Assembly (NCBI GenBank): GCA_036825655.1 | Contig: DAISXU010000009.1 | Span: 1 to 34,833, forward strand | DNA from: JALQTD01 sp036825655 | GTDB lineage: Bacteria > Bacteroidota > Bacteroidia > Flavobacteriales_D > Sanyastnellaceae | Length of the DNA stretch: 34,833 nucleotides | Reading direction: 5' to 3' | Shown: one piece after another, positions 8,671-16,284 of the stretch | How positions within the stretch are numbered: position 1 is the stretch's first letter | Layout: each line of letters opens with the position of its first letter | The notes under the pieces: model-generated | What the model was told of the DNA's origin: nothing | The model's database searches: none | Seen by the model: only the letters and a program-made list of their open reading frames with translations | Made by a program: the position numbers and the translations under genes

Positions 8671-10050
8671 GTGGCGAAAGCGAGGACTAAGTTTGTTTGC
8701 AGTGCTTGTGGGCATGTGTCCGCACAGTTCTTAGGCAAATGCCCAGGGTGTAAGAATTTCGGAACCCTCGAGGAATCTAGGGAAGCTGTCATAGCAGAGT
8801 CGCACGCTCGTCGCATGCCTCATTCGGCCGCTCTTTCGGCTCCTGTGACCCCTCGCCCCTTGCTGGATGTTCAAGCACAGGATTTATCGCGAATTCCTAC
8901 CGGAGACTTGGAGTTGGACCGTGTTTTAGGAGGCGGTTTGGTTCCGGGATGTGTGGTCCTCCTCGGAGGGGAGCCAGGAATAGGGAAATCCACGTTGATG
9001 CTGCAATCGACGATGTCCCTTGCTCTGGAAGGAAAGCGGGTGCTGTATGTAGGTGGTGAGGAGAGTCCAGAACAAGTGCGAATGCGGGCAGAGCGATTGG
9101 GGCAGTTAAGCCCTAACCTGCTGATTCTTCCTGAGACGAATGCCGCACAGGTTGTTGAAGCGTTGGAACAAGACCGACCAGATTTGCTGATCATTGATTC
9201 GATTCAAACCATGTTTCAGCCCAGCGTGGAGGCTGCACCGGGCAGTGTTTCGCAAATTAGGGAATCGGCTGCGCTGTTGACGGCTTGGGCAAAAAAGCAC
9301 AATGTGCCTACGCTGATGGTAGGGCACATCACCAAGGAAGGGTCGTTGGCAGGACCCAAGGTCTTGGAGCACCTAGTCGATGTCGTGCTGCAATTTGAAG
9401 GCGAACGCAATCATGCGTATCGGATGTTGCGAGCCAATAAGAACCGATTTGGTTCTACGGCTGAATTGGGACTTTATGAAATGCTCGGGACTGGGTTGGT
9501 GGCTGTGGCCAATCCTTCCGATGTGCTACTGGGCCAAACAGACGACGACCTCCAAAGCGGCGCTGCTGTCGCTGCAGCATTGGAAGGCGCTCGTCCTCTG
9601 CTGGTCGAAGTCCAAGCACTCGTATCCACAGCAGTTTATGGGACGCCTCAGCGATCGGGTACAGGGTTTGACTTGCGCCGCCTCAACATGTTGTTGGCGG
9701 TTTTGGAGAAGCGCTGTGGTTTCAAACTGGCAACGCTGGATGTTTTTCTCAACATTGCTGGTGGGTTGCGGATCACTGACCCCGCTTTGGACCTCGCTGT
9801 AGTTTCAGCGATTCTTAGTTCCGCATTGGATGTCGCGTTGCCCGTTGGTACGGCATTCGCTGGTGAAATAGGGCTTTCGGGTGAAATCCGCCCCGTAGCG
9901 CGACTCAACCAGCGTGTGGCTGAAGCTTCAAGGATGGGAATCAAGCGTCTGCTTGTGTCTGGGCATGGCCGAATGGACCTTTCGGGAATGGAGGGGTTGG
10001 AGATTGTGCCTGTGAAACGGGTAAACGATTTGCACGGGGTCTTGTTCTGA
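8671..10050 (+). CDS. radA: DNA repair protein RadA
   Basis: RadA is a RecA-like ATPase that drives branch migration of recombination intermediates. The 459-residue product has the N-terminal zinc finger (C10, C13, C24, C27), Walker A GGEPGIGKST at 99-108, the RadA signature KNRFG at 257-261, and a C-terminal Lon-protease-like domain beginning near residue 305 (VEVQALVST) that normally lacks protease activity. The start is a GTG, 1 nt after the stop of the secreted-protein gene; homologues start at this MAK-type N-terminus, so the start is well placed. The spacing implies read-through from the surface-protein gene, because I see no independent promoter. The gene ends 2 nt before the convergent rsmI. 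Confidence 0.97.
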   Translation: MAKARTKFVCSACGHVSAQFLGKCPGCKNFGTLEESREAVIAESHARRMPHSAALSAPVTPRPLLDVQAQDLSRIPTGDLELDRVLGGGLVPGCVVLLGGEPGIGKSTLMLQSTMSLALEGKRVLYVGGEESPEQVRMRAERLGQLSPNLLILPETNAAQVVEALEQDRPDLLIIDSIQTMFQPSVEAAPGSVSQIRESAALLTAWAKKHNVPTLMVGHITKEGSLAGPKVLEHLVDVVLQFEGERNHAYRMLRANKNRFGSTAELGLYEMLGTGLVAVANPSDVLLGQTDDDLQSGAAVAAALEGARPLLVEVQALVSTAVYGTPQRSGTGFDLRRLNMLLAVLEKRCGFKLATLDVFLNIAGGLRITDPALDLAVVSAILSSALDVALPVGTAFAGEIGLSGEIRPVARLNQRVAEASRMGIKRLLVSGHGRMDLSGMEGLEIVPVKRVNDLHGVLF

Positions 10051-10052
10051 TT

Positions 10053-10739
10053 TCAATCAGGGCACCCGCCTACAATTACGACGATTTCACCTCGAGGTTC
10101 TTGCTCTTGAAAGTGGGCCATTACCTCGGTGGCAGATCCACGGATGTATTCCTCGTGAAGTTTGCTGATTTCCCTTCCCACAACCACTGGACGGCTTTCT
10201 CCCATGCAATCGATGAGTTCGCTAAGCAGTTTCATCAAACGATGCGGTGATTCATAGAACACCAATGTTCGTTCTTCTTGAGCGAGGGAGCTCAACCGCT
10301 TTTGCCGTCCTTTTTTGTGGGGAAGGAACCCTTCAAAAACAAACCGATCACAAGGCAGCCCTGATGCGGCCAAAGCTGGAACAAAGGCCGTGGGACCCGG
10401 CAGGCAGTTTACGCCCACACCGGCTTCGACACAGGCACGTACCAGCAGAAATCCTGGGTCAGAAATCCCTGGCGTACCAGCATCGGAGCAAAGTGCAAAC
10501 CGCGCTCCCCTGATCATTTCAGAGACCAAGTGATCCGTAATGCGGTGTTCATTGTGCAAGTGAAAAGCCTTCAACGGCCTATCAATCTCAGCATGCCTCA
10601 GGAGTTTCCCGGTGGTTCGGGTGTCTTCTGCTAAAATCAAATCCACAGATCTCAGCACTTCAATCGCCCGAGGCGTGAAGTCGCTGAGGTTGCCGATGGG
10701 AGTCGGCACTAGCATGAGGTACCCCGCCGTTGGTTCCAT
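10053..10739 (-). CDS. rsmI: 16S rRNA 2'-O-ribose C1402 methyltransferase RsmI
   Basis: RsmI uses SAM to methylate the 2'-hydroxyl of C1402 in the ribosomal decoding centre. The 228-residue product belongs to the tetrapyrrole-methylase fold: N-terminal VPTPIGNLSDFTPRA, then AEDTRTTGKLL, CSDAGTPGISDPG and LPGPTAFVPALAASGLP, ending in a short GEIVVIVGG strand. Length and motifs are typical and complete. The start lies 3 nt downstream of the preceding minus-strand gene's stop, so the two are almost certainly cotranscribed. The 3' end faces radA with a 2-nt gap and no visible terminator. Confidence 0.96.
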   Translation of the reverse strand: MEPTAGYLMLVPTPIGNLSDFTPRAIEVLRSVDLILAEDTRTTGKLLRHAEIDRPLKAFHLHNEHRITDHLVSEMIRGARFALCSDAGTPGISDPGFLLVRACVEAGVGVNCLPGPTAFVPALAASGLPCDRFVFEGFLPHKKGRQKRLSSLAQEERTLVFYESPHRLMKLLSELIDCMGESRPVVVGREISKLHEEYIRGSATEVMAHFQEQEPRGEIVVIVGGCPD

Positions 10740-10742
10740 TGG

Positions 10743-11294
10743 TTAGATGTGTACGCGTTGTACCAGTTGCATAAACTGGAAAGGGGCCTCTTCTTCATCT
10801 TTCCAGTCCAAATCAGAGGAGACGAAGGTATGGAGAAGGTTCATTGCCTCGTCATAACTAGCCGCCCCTTCAACCGCTGCACAAGCATTTTTCAACGTGT
10901 TCATGTCGCCATTGAATAGCACTCCAGCAAAACGAACGCGGTCATTGATTCCCAATGCGGGCATGATGGCATCGAGTGGTTTCAGGCTCAATTTCTCTGC
11001 TAAGGATACGGCATCTCCTGGATGAACAGTGGGTGCTGGTTCAGGCGCTTGTTCCTGCTCTTGGGATTCGTTCAAGGGCTGTCCCCAGACGACAGCTGTT
11101 GCTTCATCCGGTTCCTCTGGCTCATCCCTTGTTTCTGTGGACTTGAGTTTTTCGAGGGATTTGTACCTCAAAACGATTGCGCGTTCGTGAAGGTCCCTTG
11201 CCGCTTCGAGAAATTCACCCCAATCTTGAGCGGTCGAATGCTCATTTTCCAGGAAATCCAGTTGTTCAATCAGGTCGTTCAGTAACTCGCGCAT
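10743..11294 (-). CDS. Conserved Bacteroidota protein of unknown function, acidic
   Basis: The predicted product has 183 residues and no assigned function. The first 60 or so residues are helical and probably coiled (MRELLNDLIEQLDFLENE). A low-complexity acidic and Gln/Pro-rich linker follows (PEEPDEATAV, QEQEQAPEPAP). The C-terminal third is compact and resembles a region I recognise from Bacteroidota hypothetical proteins: SLAEKLSLKPL, then a LGINDRVRFAGVLFNGD segment, a DEAMNLLHTF helix and a terminal FMQLVQRV. No signal peptide or catalytic motif is visible. The frame stays open upstream to an ATG at 11432, but that extension crosses a GC-rich hairpin and looks non-conserved, so I place the start at 11294. 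A shortened box, TACTTTG, on the minus strand at 11320-11314 could be its -7 element. It is cotranscribed with rsmI. Confidence 0.75.
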   Translation of the reverse strand: MRELLNDLIEQLDFLENEHSTAQDWGEFLEAARDLHERAIVLRYKSLEKLKSTETRDEPEEPDEATAVVWGQPLNESQEQEQAPEPAPTVHPGDAVSLAEKLSLKPLDAIMPALGINDRVRFAGVLFNGDMNTLKNACAAVEGAASYDEAMNLLHTFVSSDLDWKDEEEAPFQFMQLVQRVHI

Positions 11295-11341
11295 CGTGTC
11301 ATTTGTTGTGATGCAAAGTACGGGCAAGAGGGGAAATGTAA

Positions 11342-11371
11342 ACGCCGGCCAAGGGATTCCCGAGCCGGCGT
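11342..11371 (-). terminator. GC-rich hairpin, probable terminator of the AsmA-like gene
   Basis: A perfect 8-bp inverted repeat (ACGCCGGC at 11342-11349 and its complement at 11364-11371) encloses a 14-nt loop that itself contains a GGG/CCC mini-stem. On the minus strand it is followed by GTTTACATTT, a loose U-rich tail. It lies about 134 nt beyond the stop of the AsmA-like gene. Because promoter-like boxes lie between that stop and the hairpin, it could instead act as a leader attenuator or end a short RNA. Confidence 0.5.
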
Positions 11372-11409
11372 CGTACAAGTTGGTCAAGTCGGTCCTTTCA
11401 GACACAGTG

Positions 11410-11444
11410 GAAATATAAACAACAAAAACCACTAAACAAACATA
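11410..11444 (-). promoter_or_regulatory. Promoter-like boxes in the AT-rich gap upstream of the acidic protein
   Basis: Reading the minus strand, TTTG (11440-11437) is followed after 19 nt by TATATTTC (11417-11410), one base from the -7 consensus. The overlapping sequence TATGTTTG (11444-11437) is itself an exact -7 match but lacks a -33 TTG. The 11411-11500 interval is strongly AT-rich compared with its surroundings. Transcripts from here would pass through the hairpin at 11342-11371 before reaching the ORF. Confidence 0.4.
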
Positions 11445-11504
11445 TAAAACCTTTTATCGTAAGTTATGATGCATTCGTATACTATATTACACACATGAGA
11501 GGGG

Positions 11505-13826
11505 TCAATGCCTGTTCCAAAGTTCTTGCAATCGGCGCTTTTCCTCCTGAAAGTTCTTTCTTCGGTGTCGGCGCTGAGCGTCCCTATCCCATTTGTATTC
11601 AACTTCTTCAACCGTACCTAAAACCTGAATGAAGAGGTTGTTACCTAGTCCGTCGTCCTCTACCTCGCCAATGTCATCGTTGTATGCACTTCGCAAGTCA
11701 CGCATTTCGATGCCAACAGAATAATCAATTTCACCCATGAGATTTTGGGTGCCCTCGAGGGTGACGTGTAGGTTGTCGGATTGCAGTTCGATCAGAGGAA
11801 TGTGAAAGGTATTTCGGATGAAAAGGACTGGTGTTGTGATGGGTTGTAGGGCGATCGATTGCAGCTTGTTGCCCAAGTCCGTTGGGTTTACAAGTGGTGC
11901 TGACATGCGGTGATCTTGGAGATAGGAGGGAATGGACATCAAAGCCTCAACGCCATCGAGGCGCCCGTGAATCAAGGTTTGAGTTCCTTGCCAACGGATT
12001 GCATCTTGTTGAATCTCTCCATTGGCTGCCCATTGAATGATGGCCATGCCATCACTAGTTAGTTCTCCGGATAAGTGCCCACTCCTGAGGGTAGACTGAC
12101 CAAAATCGTCCATTTCCAAAAAGAGCCGTCGAATGTCCACTTGCTCAGCGCGGTATGCCAATTCCATGCGGGCACCTGTTGAACCCCACCTGACTTCTCC
12201 AGATCCCTGTCCTTTGCCACCCCACGCAGTGAGGTCGGTTTCAAAAGCGATGCGTTGAGGAGTCCAACGGCCAGCAAAGTTGCACCCAAGAAAAGCATTT
12301 CCCTCCCAAAGCATGGTGTCGACTTGGAGCGCAAGATTCACCTCGCTTCCTGCGGGAAGATCCAAGTTAGTCCACCAGGGGGAACTTGTTTCATTTGGGT
12401 CCGACGTTCGAATCACAGCCCTCGGAAGGCCGAATTCTCCAGTGACGTGGAGGGGTGCTCCATCGAAGGGAGACTCCCATTTTCCATTGAAACCAAAGGC
12501 CAGTTCACCCCAATTTAGGTGAGATTGAGAGACGTTGAGGACATCTTCATTCACTTGACCATGCGCTGAACCCACTAGCGAAGTGCCCTGAAATGACCCA
12601 ACGAATCGGTCCACTTCCCAGTTGGCGTCGATGGACCAATTGTTCTGAGTGGAAGCGAAAATCAAGTTGGAATTCACCTCCCCTTGAGTCCATTCAAGTG
12701 GGTGAAGCGGGGGCATCCAATCGGTAGATGCAGGTTGAAGGCTCATCTCCCCTGACCAATTCCATGTTCCGGGGGAGGCGCTCAGTTTTCCCGTTGCATT
12801 TCCACCAGGCAGGGAGACTCCCAATTCAGGCACATCGATCCGCCAATCATCACCTTGTTTTCGAAACCAACAGGTTCCAGTAGCAACGGCGGTGCATGGG
12901 TTCACCGGCGCGTCATCCCACCAAGGAGCAAGGCCTTTTCCAAGTTCAACATCAATTGAATTCCCTTTGGCGTGCCCTTTCAAGGTGACCCCATCCCATT
13001 TCAGCTCACCGCTCAATTGACCGCTTGCGGACCACTCATCGCTTATTGGAATCCACCGCAAATCTTGCAGCTGATCCAAAGAAACCCCTTGGATTTCCAA
13101 GTTCAAACTTGGCTGTTCGTTGATGATGTGCAATTGGCCCTCTATGGAGCCACCCAATGCCGCAATGGACAGTCCGTTGACGGCTATGGTATCCGAAAAA
13201 ACCAACAAGTCACCTTCAAGCGCAAGAGGAATTCCCTGGGAATGGATGTTTGCACGGATGGTGGCAGACACGCGTTCCCCGTTGAAGCTTCCTTTGCACG
13301 TGGTGGTTTGAAACGATGCGCCCAATTCCTCTACCTGAATGTGCACGTTGCTGAGGCGCAGGGATTCAATTTTGAAGTCAAGGGGTCCCTCGGCTGTGCT
13401 TTGTTTCCAAACGTTCGAGTTCCACTCCCCATCGGCCCTTTTTGCCAAAACAATTGCAGCGTCATCCAGCGTCATTGCTTCAACCTGAGGAGATTCAGTT
13501 AGGAGTGAAAGTGCGTTGATGTTCAGGCCGATGCGTGCTGCTTTCAGCAGGGTATCACCTGAATAGCTCCCAGCGCCTGGTCCTCCCTCTCCACTTCCGG
13601 CGATCCAAACATCATGCAGCGATAAACTGACCATTGGGAAATCATCCCACAGGTTTAAATCGATTTCTGTGATGTGGCCCCGCGTGGTCAACGAAGCTGC
13701 GATTTGATCCAAGACGACCTGTTCCAATGCATCGTTTTGGGAGATCAACACGACCAGCGCGCCCAAGCCAAGCAGAAAGAGGCTCAGCAACGCTATGAAT
13801 AACCGACGTATGGTGCGAACGGACAT
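11505..13826 (-). CDS. AsmA-like inner-membrane/periplasmic envelope protein
   Basis: The 773-residue product starts with a single N-terminal membrane anchor (about residues 8-29, LFIALLSLFLLGLGALVVLI). A long beta-rich periplasmic region follows, with the AsmA-type pattern of alternating short amphipathic strands: LTTRGHITEIDLNLWDDFP, then SLSLHDVWIAG and DTLLKAARIGLNINALSLL. AsmA/TamB-like proteins bridge the envelope and are implicated in phospholipid or outer-membrane-protein transport. The C-terminus is charged and basic (DRDAQRRHRRKN region), as in several Bacteroidota AsmA proteins. I chose the ATG at 13826; an in-frame ATG at 13862 would put 12 polar residues before the anchor. It is transcribed alone, divergent from the superoxide dismutase gene. 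The specific role is inferred from fold resemblance only. Confidence 0.8.
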   Translation of the reverse strand: MSVRTIRRLFIALLSLFLLGLGALVVLISQNDALEQVVLDQIAASLTTRGHITEIDLNLWDDFPMVSLSLHDVWIAGSGEGGPGAGSYSGDTLLKAARIGLNINALSLLTESPQVEAMTLDDAAIVLAKRADGEWNSNVWKQSTAEGPLDFKIESLRLSNVHIQVEELGASFQTTTCKGSFNGERVSATIRANIHSQGIPLALEGDLLVFSDTIAVNGLSIAALGGSIEGQLHIINEQPSLNLEIQGVSLDQLQDLRWIPISDEWSASGQLSGELKWDGVTLKGHAKGNSIDVELGKGLAPWWDDAPVNPCTAVATGTCWFRKQGDDWRIDVPELGVSLPGGNATGKLSASPGTWNWSGEMSLQPASTDWMPPLHPLEWTQGEVNSNLIFASTQNNWSIDANWEVDRFVGSFQGTSLVGSAHGQVNEDVLNVSQSHLNWGELAFGFNGKWESPFDGAPLHVTGEFGLPRAVIRTSDPNETSSPWWTNLDLPAGSEVNLALQVDTMLWEGNAFLGCNFAGRWTPQRIAFETDLTAWGGKGQGSGEVRWGSTGARMELAYRAEQVDIRRLFLEMDDFGQSTLRSGHLSGELTSDGMAIIQWAANGEIQQDAIRWQGTQTLIHGRLDGVEALMSIPSYLQDHRMSAPLVNPTDLGNKLQSIALQPITTPVLFIRNTFHIPLIELQSDNLHVTLEGTQNLMGEIDYSVGIEMRDLRSAYNDDIGEVEDDGLGNNLFIQVLGTVEEVEYKWDRDAQRRHRRKNFQEEKRRLQELWNRH

Positions 13827-13844
13827 GGGTGGGATGCAGAACTT

Positions 13845-13852
13845 CGAATCTA
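13845..13852 (-). promoter_or_regulatory. Candidate -7 box upstream of the AsmA-like gene
   Basis: The minus strand reads TAGATTCG, one base from TAnnTTTG (C in the seventh position), 18 nt before the chosen ATG. A TTG sits 17 nt further upstream. pepP carries the same T-to-C variant. Confidence 0.35.
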
Positions 13853-13929
13853 CGCTCTCCAACGAGTTTCAATGGGAAATATTGACCAAGGATGTCCACA
13901 TTTTGCCGTGAATGATGCAACTTTAACAC

Positions 13930-14670
13930 ATGAAAAAGCGGACGTTCTTGAAATTGACGGGTTTGGCAGGTGCAGGATGGGTTGTTTCCCCATTTCTTGG
14001 ATGCAATGAACCCACTGAAAACGAGGTGGATGTTGCGGATAATGCAGCTTTTAAGCCGCATGTGCAGACCCCTTTAGGTTACGGGATGGACGCTTTGGCT
14101 CCAGCGATTGACGAGGAGACCATGGGCTTGCATTATGGAAAGCACCATGCGGGCTACGTCAGCAAGCTCAATGCTGCACTCGAGTCAGATGCCTCCAGGC
14201 GGAGCCTTCCGCTCGAGGCATTGTTGGCTACCCTGGGCGATGAAGATGTTGCATTGCGCAACAACGGTGGGGGGCATTACAACCATGAGTTGTATTGGAA
14301 AGTGCTCAGGCCTGGTGGAGCGAATTCACCGCAAGGCCAGTTGGGCCAAGCGATTAAAGAACGATTTGGATCGTTTGAAGTGTTCCAAGAGGTTTTTGCG
14401 GTGGCGGGGTCGAAGCGGTTTGGCAGTGGCTGGGCTTGGTTGATTTTGGACACTCAAGGCCAGTTGCAGGTCACAACGACCGCCAACCAAGACAACCCCT
14501 TGATGGAGCGCATCGTTTCCCAGCCGGGTTCACCCCTTTTGGGAATGGATGTTTGGGAACACGCCTATTACCTCAACTACCAGAACCGTCGCGCTGACTA
14601 CATTTCAGCGTTTTTGGATTTGGTCAATTGGGATTTTGTTGCTGCTCAATACGCCAGCCATTTCGCCTAA
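13930..14670 (+). CDS. sodA: Exported Mn-type superoxide dismutase, predicted lipoprotein
   Basis: The enzyme disproportionates superoxide to oxygen and peroxide. The 246-residue product carries the four metal ligands of Fe/Mn SODs: H68 (GLHYGKHH), H119 (GGGHYNHELYW), D207 and H211 (DVWEHAYYL). Gln187 in ANQDNPLM and glycine-rich GGGH before the second ligand indicate the Mn or cambialistic subgroup. The N-terminus is unusual. MKKRTFLKLTGLAGAG is a KR-variant Tat-like signal, and FLGC puts a potential lipidated cysteine at residue 25, about 20 residues before the SOD fold begins. Tat export would suit a metalloenzyme that folds with its metal in the cytoplasm. The lipobox is imperfect (Phe at -3), so a soluble periplasmic form is possible. 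The 3' end is 1 nt from a convergent lipoprotein gene. Confidence 0.93.
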   Translation: MKKRTFLKLTGLAGAGWVVSPFLGCNEPTENEVDVADNAAFKPHVQTPLGYGMDALAPAIDEETMGLHYGKHHAGYVSKLNAALESDASRRSLPLEALLATLGDEDVALRNNGGGHYNHELYWKVLRPGGANSPQGQLGQAIKERFGSFEVFQEVFAVAGSKRFGSGWAWLILDTQGQLQVTTTANQDNPLMERIVSQPGSPLLGMDVWEHAYYLNYQNRRADYISAFLDLVNWDFVAAQYASHFA

Positions 14671-14671
14671 A

Positions 14672-15211
14672 TTAAGGTTCCAGTCTTACCCAGGAATCGA
14701 TGATGGTCAATCCACCTTTTTTGATTATTTGCCTCCAAGCGGAGTTGTTTTGGGGGTTCAAATGAAAGTGTGGTTGAGCGCCGAATCCCGTTGAGGACCA
14801 TTGTTTTTGGCCTGTTTCATCCATCAAGCAGCTTTGCCAAATGGCGATCCGGGCATCGTCTGTGGCATCGAACCCGTAGATTTCGATTGTATTACCCCGT
14901 CTGCGTGCAATGACAACTTCCCACCTGCCTGCGTCATCACGGTGATTCAGGACCAAGCAGTCTTGGAACCTCCGCAATCGGTTTTCAGTCCCGAGGATTT
15001 GAAGGTCTGTGGTATCAGCTGCCATGACATATTGCTCCGAGATGTGAAATTGCTCTCCCAATCCGTTCATCCAATCACCTCTCCAATGCTTGGGGAAGTT
15101 CTTCAGATCTCGGTGATTCAGTGGCATGGGTTCTTGGAACGTTACAGACGTGCACCCGGAGAACACGACGAGAAGAACCGTCAATGAGGCGAGGAAAGTA
15201 AGGTGTTTCAT
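14672..15211 (-). CDS. Small lipoprotein of unknown function
   Basis: The 179-residue product has a typical lipoprotein signal: MKH, a hydrophobic core LTFLASLTVLLVV, and the lipobox FSGC with C20. The mature part has no family I recognise. It is rich in W, R and D, with short strands such as WEVVIARRRGNTIEIYGFDA that suggest a small beta-sheet domain. I chose the ATG at 15211; the frame is open to 15364, but that extension lies wholly inside uppP and lacks a signal peptide. The start is 2 nt after the uppP stop, so it is the last gene of the ftsX-DUF3098-uppP transcript and probably works in the envelope. It ends 1 nt from the convergent SOD gene. Confidence 0.75.
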   Translation of the reverse strand: MKHLTFLASLTVLLVVFSGCTSVTFQEPMPLNHRDLKNFPKHWRGDWMNGLGEQFHISEQYVMAADTTDLQILGTENRLRRFQDCLVLNHRDDAGRWEVVIARRRGNTIEIYGFDATDDARIAIWQSCLMDETGQKQWSSTGFGAQPHFHLNPQNNSAWRQIIKKGGLTIIDSWVRLEP

Positions 15212-15213
15212 AA

Positions 15214-16008
15214 TCAAAGGAATAGCATTGCCAATAAGCCAGCCGTAAGGCAATACGCTGCAAAAACGCTCAAATTCAATGCTTGGACCAACCGAATCAT
15301 CCACCTGCAGGCGATGGTTCCGCTGGTGAATGCTGCAAGTGCGCCGATGGCATAAGTGGTCCAATCAGTTCCCTGGCTACTCCCCCCAATGACATCTGGT
15401 ATTTCCAAGAGCATTGCGCCTAAAATGGGAGGCAGGGCCATCAAAAAACTGAATCGCGCAGCTTCTTTTCGCGAGACACCAAGCATCAATGAGGCGCTTA
15501 TGGTAGATCCTGATCGGCTGATGCCTGGCAGAATTGCAAATGCTTGAGCCAAACCGATGAGCACTGCCCGCCCAGCGTTAAGGGGCTTGGAATTTCCTGG
15601 CAGGCGTTGGGCAAGCAGGAGGATACCGGCAGTTAAGATCAACATCATGCCCACCCGATCGGGGTGACCCATGAAGGCTTCTTCGAGTGGCCCACGGAGC
15701 GTTAAACCAATGGCTGCTGCGGGAATTGCGGAAAGCACGATCCAACCGATGTAGGACCGAGCTGGCGTGCTCGAATCGGTTAAGTTTTGGCCTTGAAAAA
15801 ACCCGCGAATTAAGGAAGCAATGTCGTTTCGAAAAACAAAAAGGGTACTCAAAGCAGTAGCGGCATGAACCACTACACTGAAAGTTAAGTCCTTTTCAGT
15901 GCTTCCAAAGAGGGCCTTTCCAATTTCAAGATGGCCAGAACTACTGACGGGCAAAAATTCAGTCAAGCCTTGAACGAGTCCAAGGACCAATGCTTCCCAC
16001 CAGGTCAT
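15214..16008 (-). CDS. uppP: Undecaprenyl-diphosphatase UppP (BacA)
   Basis: UppP dephosphorylates undecaprenyl diphosphate at the inner membrane, recycling the lipid carrier for peptidoglycan and surface-polysaccharide synthesis; overexpression gives bacitracin resistance. The 264-residue polytopic protein has the two family motifs, QGLTEFLPVSSSGHL at 13-27 and PGISRSGSTI at 161-170, which form the active site. About seven or eight hydrophobic segments are visible. The start overlaps the DUF3098 stop by 4 nt (ATGA), so the genes are translationally coupled. The ftsX-DUF3098-uppP order is familiar in Bacteroidota. Confidence 0.97.
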   Translation of the reverse strand: MTWWEALVLGLVQGLTEFLPVSSSGHLEIGKALFGSTEKDLTFSVVVHAATALSTLFVFRNDIASLIRGFFQGQNLTDSSTPARSYIGWIVLSAIPAAAIGLTLRGPLEEAFMGHPDRVGMMLILTAGILLLAQRLPGNSKPLNAGRAVLIGLAQAFAILPGISRSGSTISASLMLGVSRKEAARFSFLMALPPILGAMLLEIPDVIGGSSQGTDWTTYAIGALAAFTSGTIACRWMIRLVQALNLSVFAAYCLTAGLLAMLFL

Positions 16009-16256
16009 CCGCGTTTGAGAATGGCGTAGAAGATGGTGCCATATCCGGCCAAAACCACAACAGGAGCGAGGGTAATCCTGCGGAAATCAAAGATGTCTTC
16101 GCTGAAGACTTCAGGGTCATCGGACCCCCCTCCAGACATCAGGATGTAACCCACCACCAACAAGCCCAAACCGATTCCCAACCACTTGTATTGGCGGTGG
16201 GTGAAAGAAAACTCTGCACTCGCAGGTGCTTGCTTAGAGGTGGATTGCTTCGCCAT
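16005..16256 (-). CDS. DUF3098 membrane protein
   Basis: This 83-residue protein matches the DUF3098 pattern I know from Bacteroidota: a polar N-terminus, the FSFTHRQYKWLGIGLGLLVVGYILMSGG first membrane segment (here about residues 24-45), an acidic DDPEVF stretch followed by FDFRRITLAPVVVLAGY, and a second membrane segment ending ILKRG. The family has no known biochemical function. Its constant position between ftsX and uppP suggests a role in cell division or envelope lipid-carrier metabolism, which is inference from context. It lies 28 nt downstream of ftsX and overlaps uppP by 4 nt. Confidence 0.9.
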   Translation of the reverse strand: MAKQSTSKQAPASAEFSFTHRQYKWLGIGLGLLVVGYILMSGGGSDDPEVFSEDIFDFRRITLAPVVVLAGYGTIFYAILKRG

Positions 16257-16284
16257 GCTTCAAAAGTAAGGACGAACTGGGGAA

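Noticed and set aside
12972..13502. 176-codon plus-strand frame inside the AsmA-like gene
   Set aside because: The AsmA-like frame is long and has a membrane anchor and strand pattern; the opposite frame shows no domain.
15212..15364. Upstream extension of the lipoprotein gene
   Set aside because: It overlaps uppP entirely and would destroy the signal peptide that starts at 15211.
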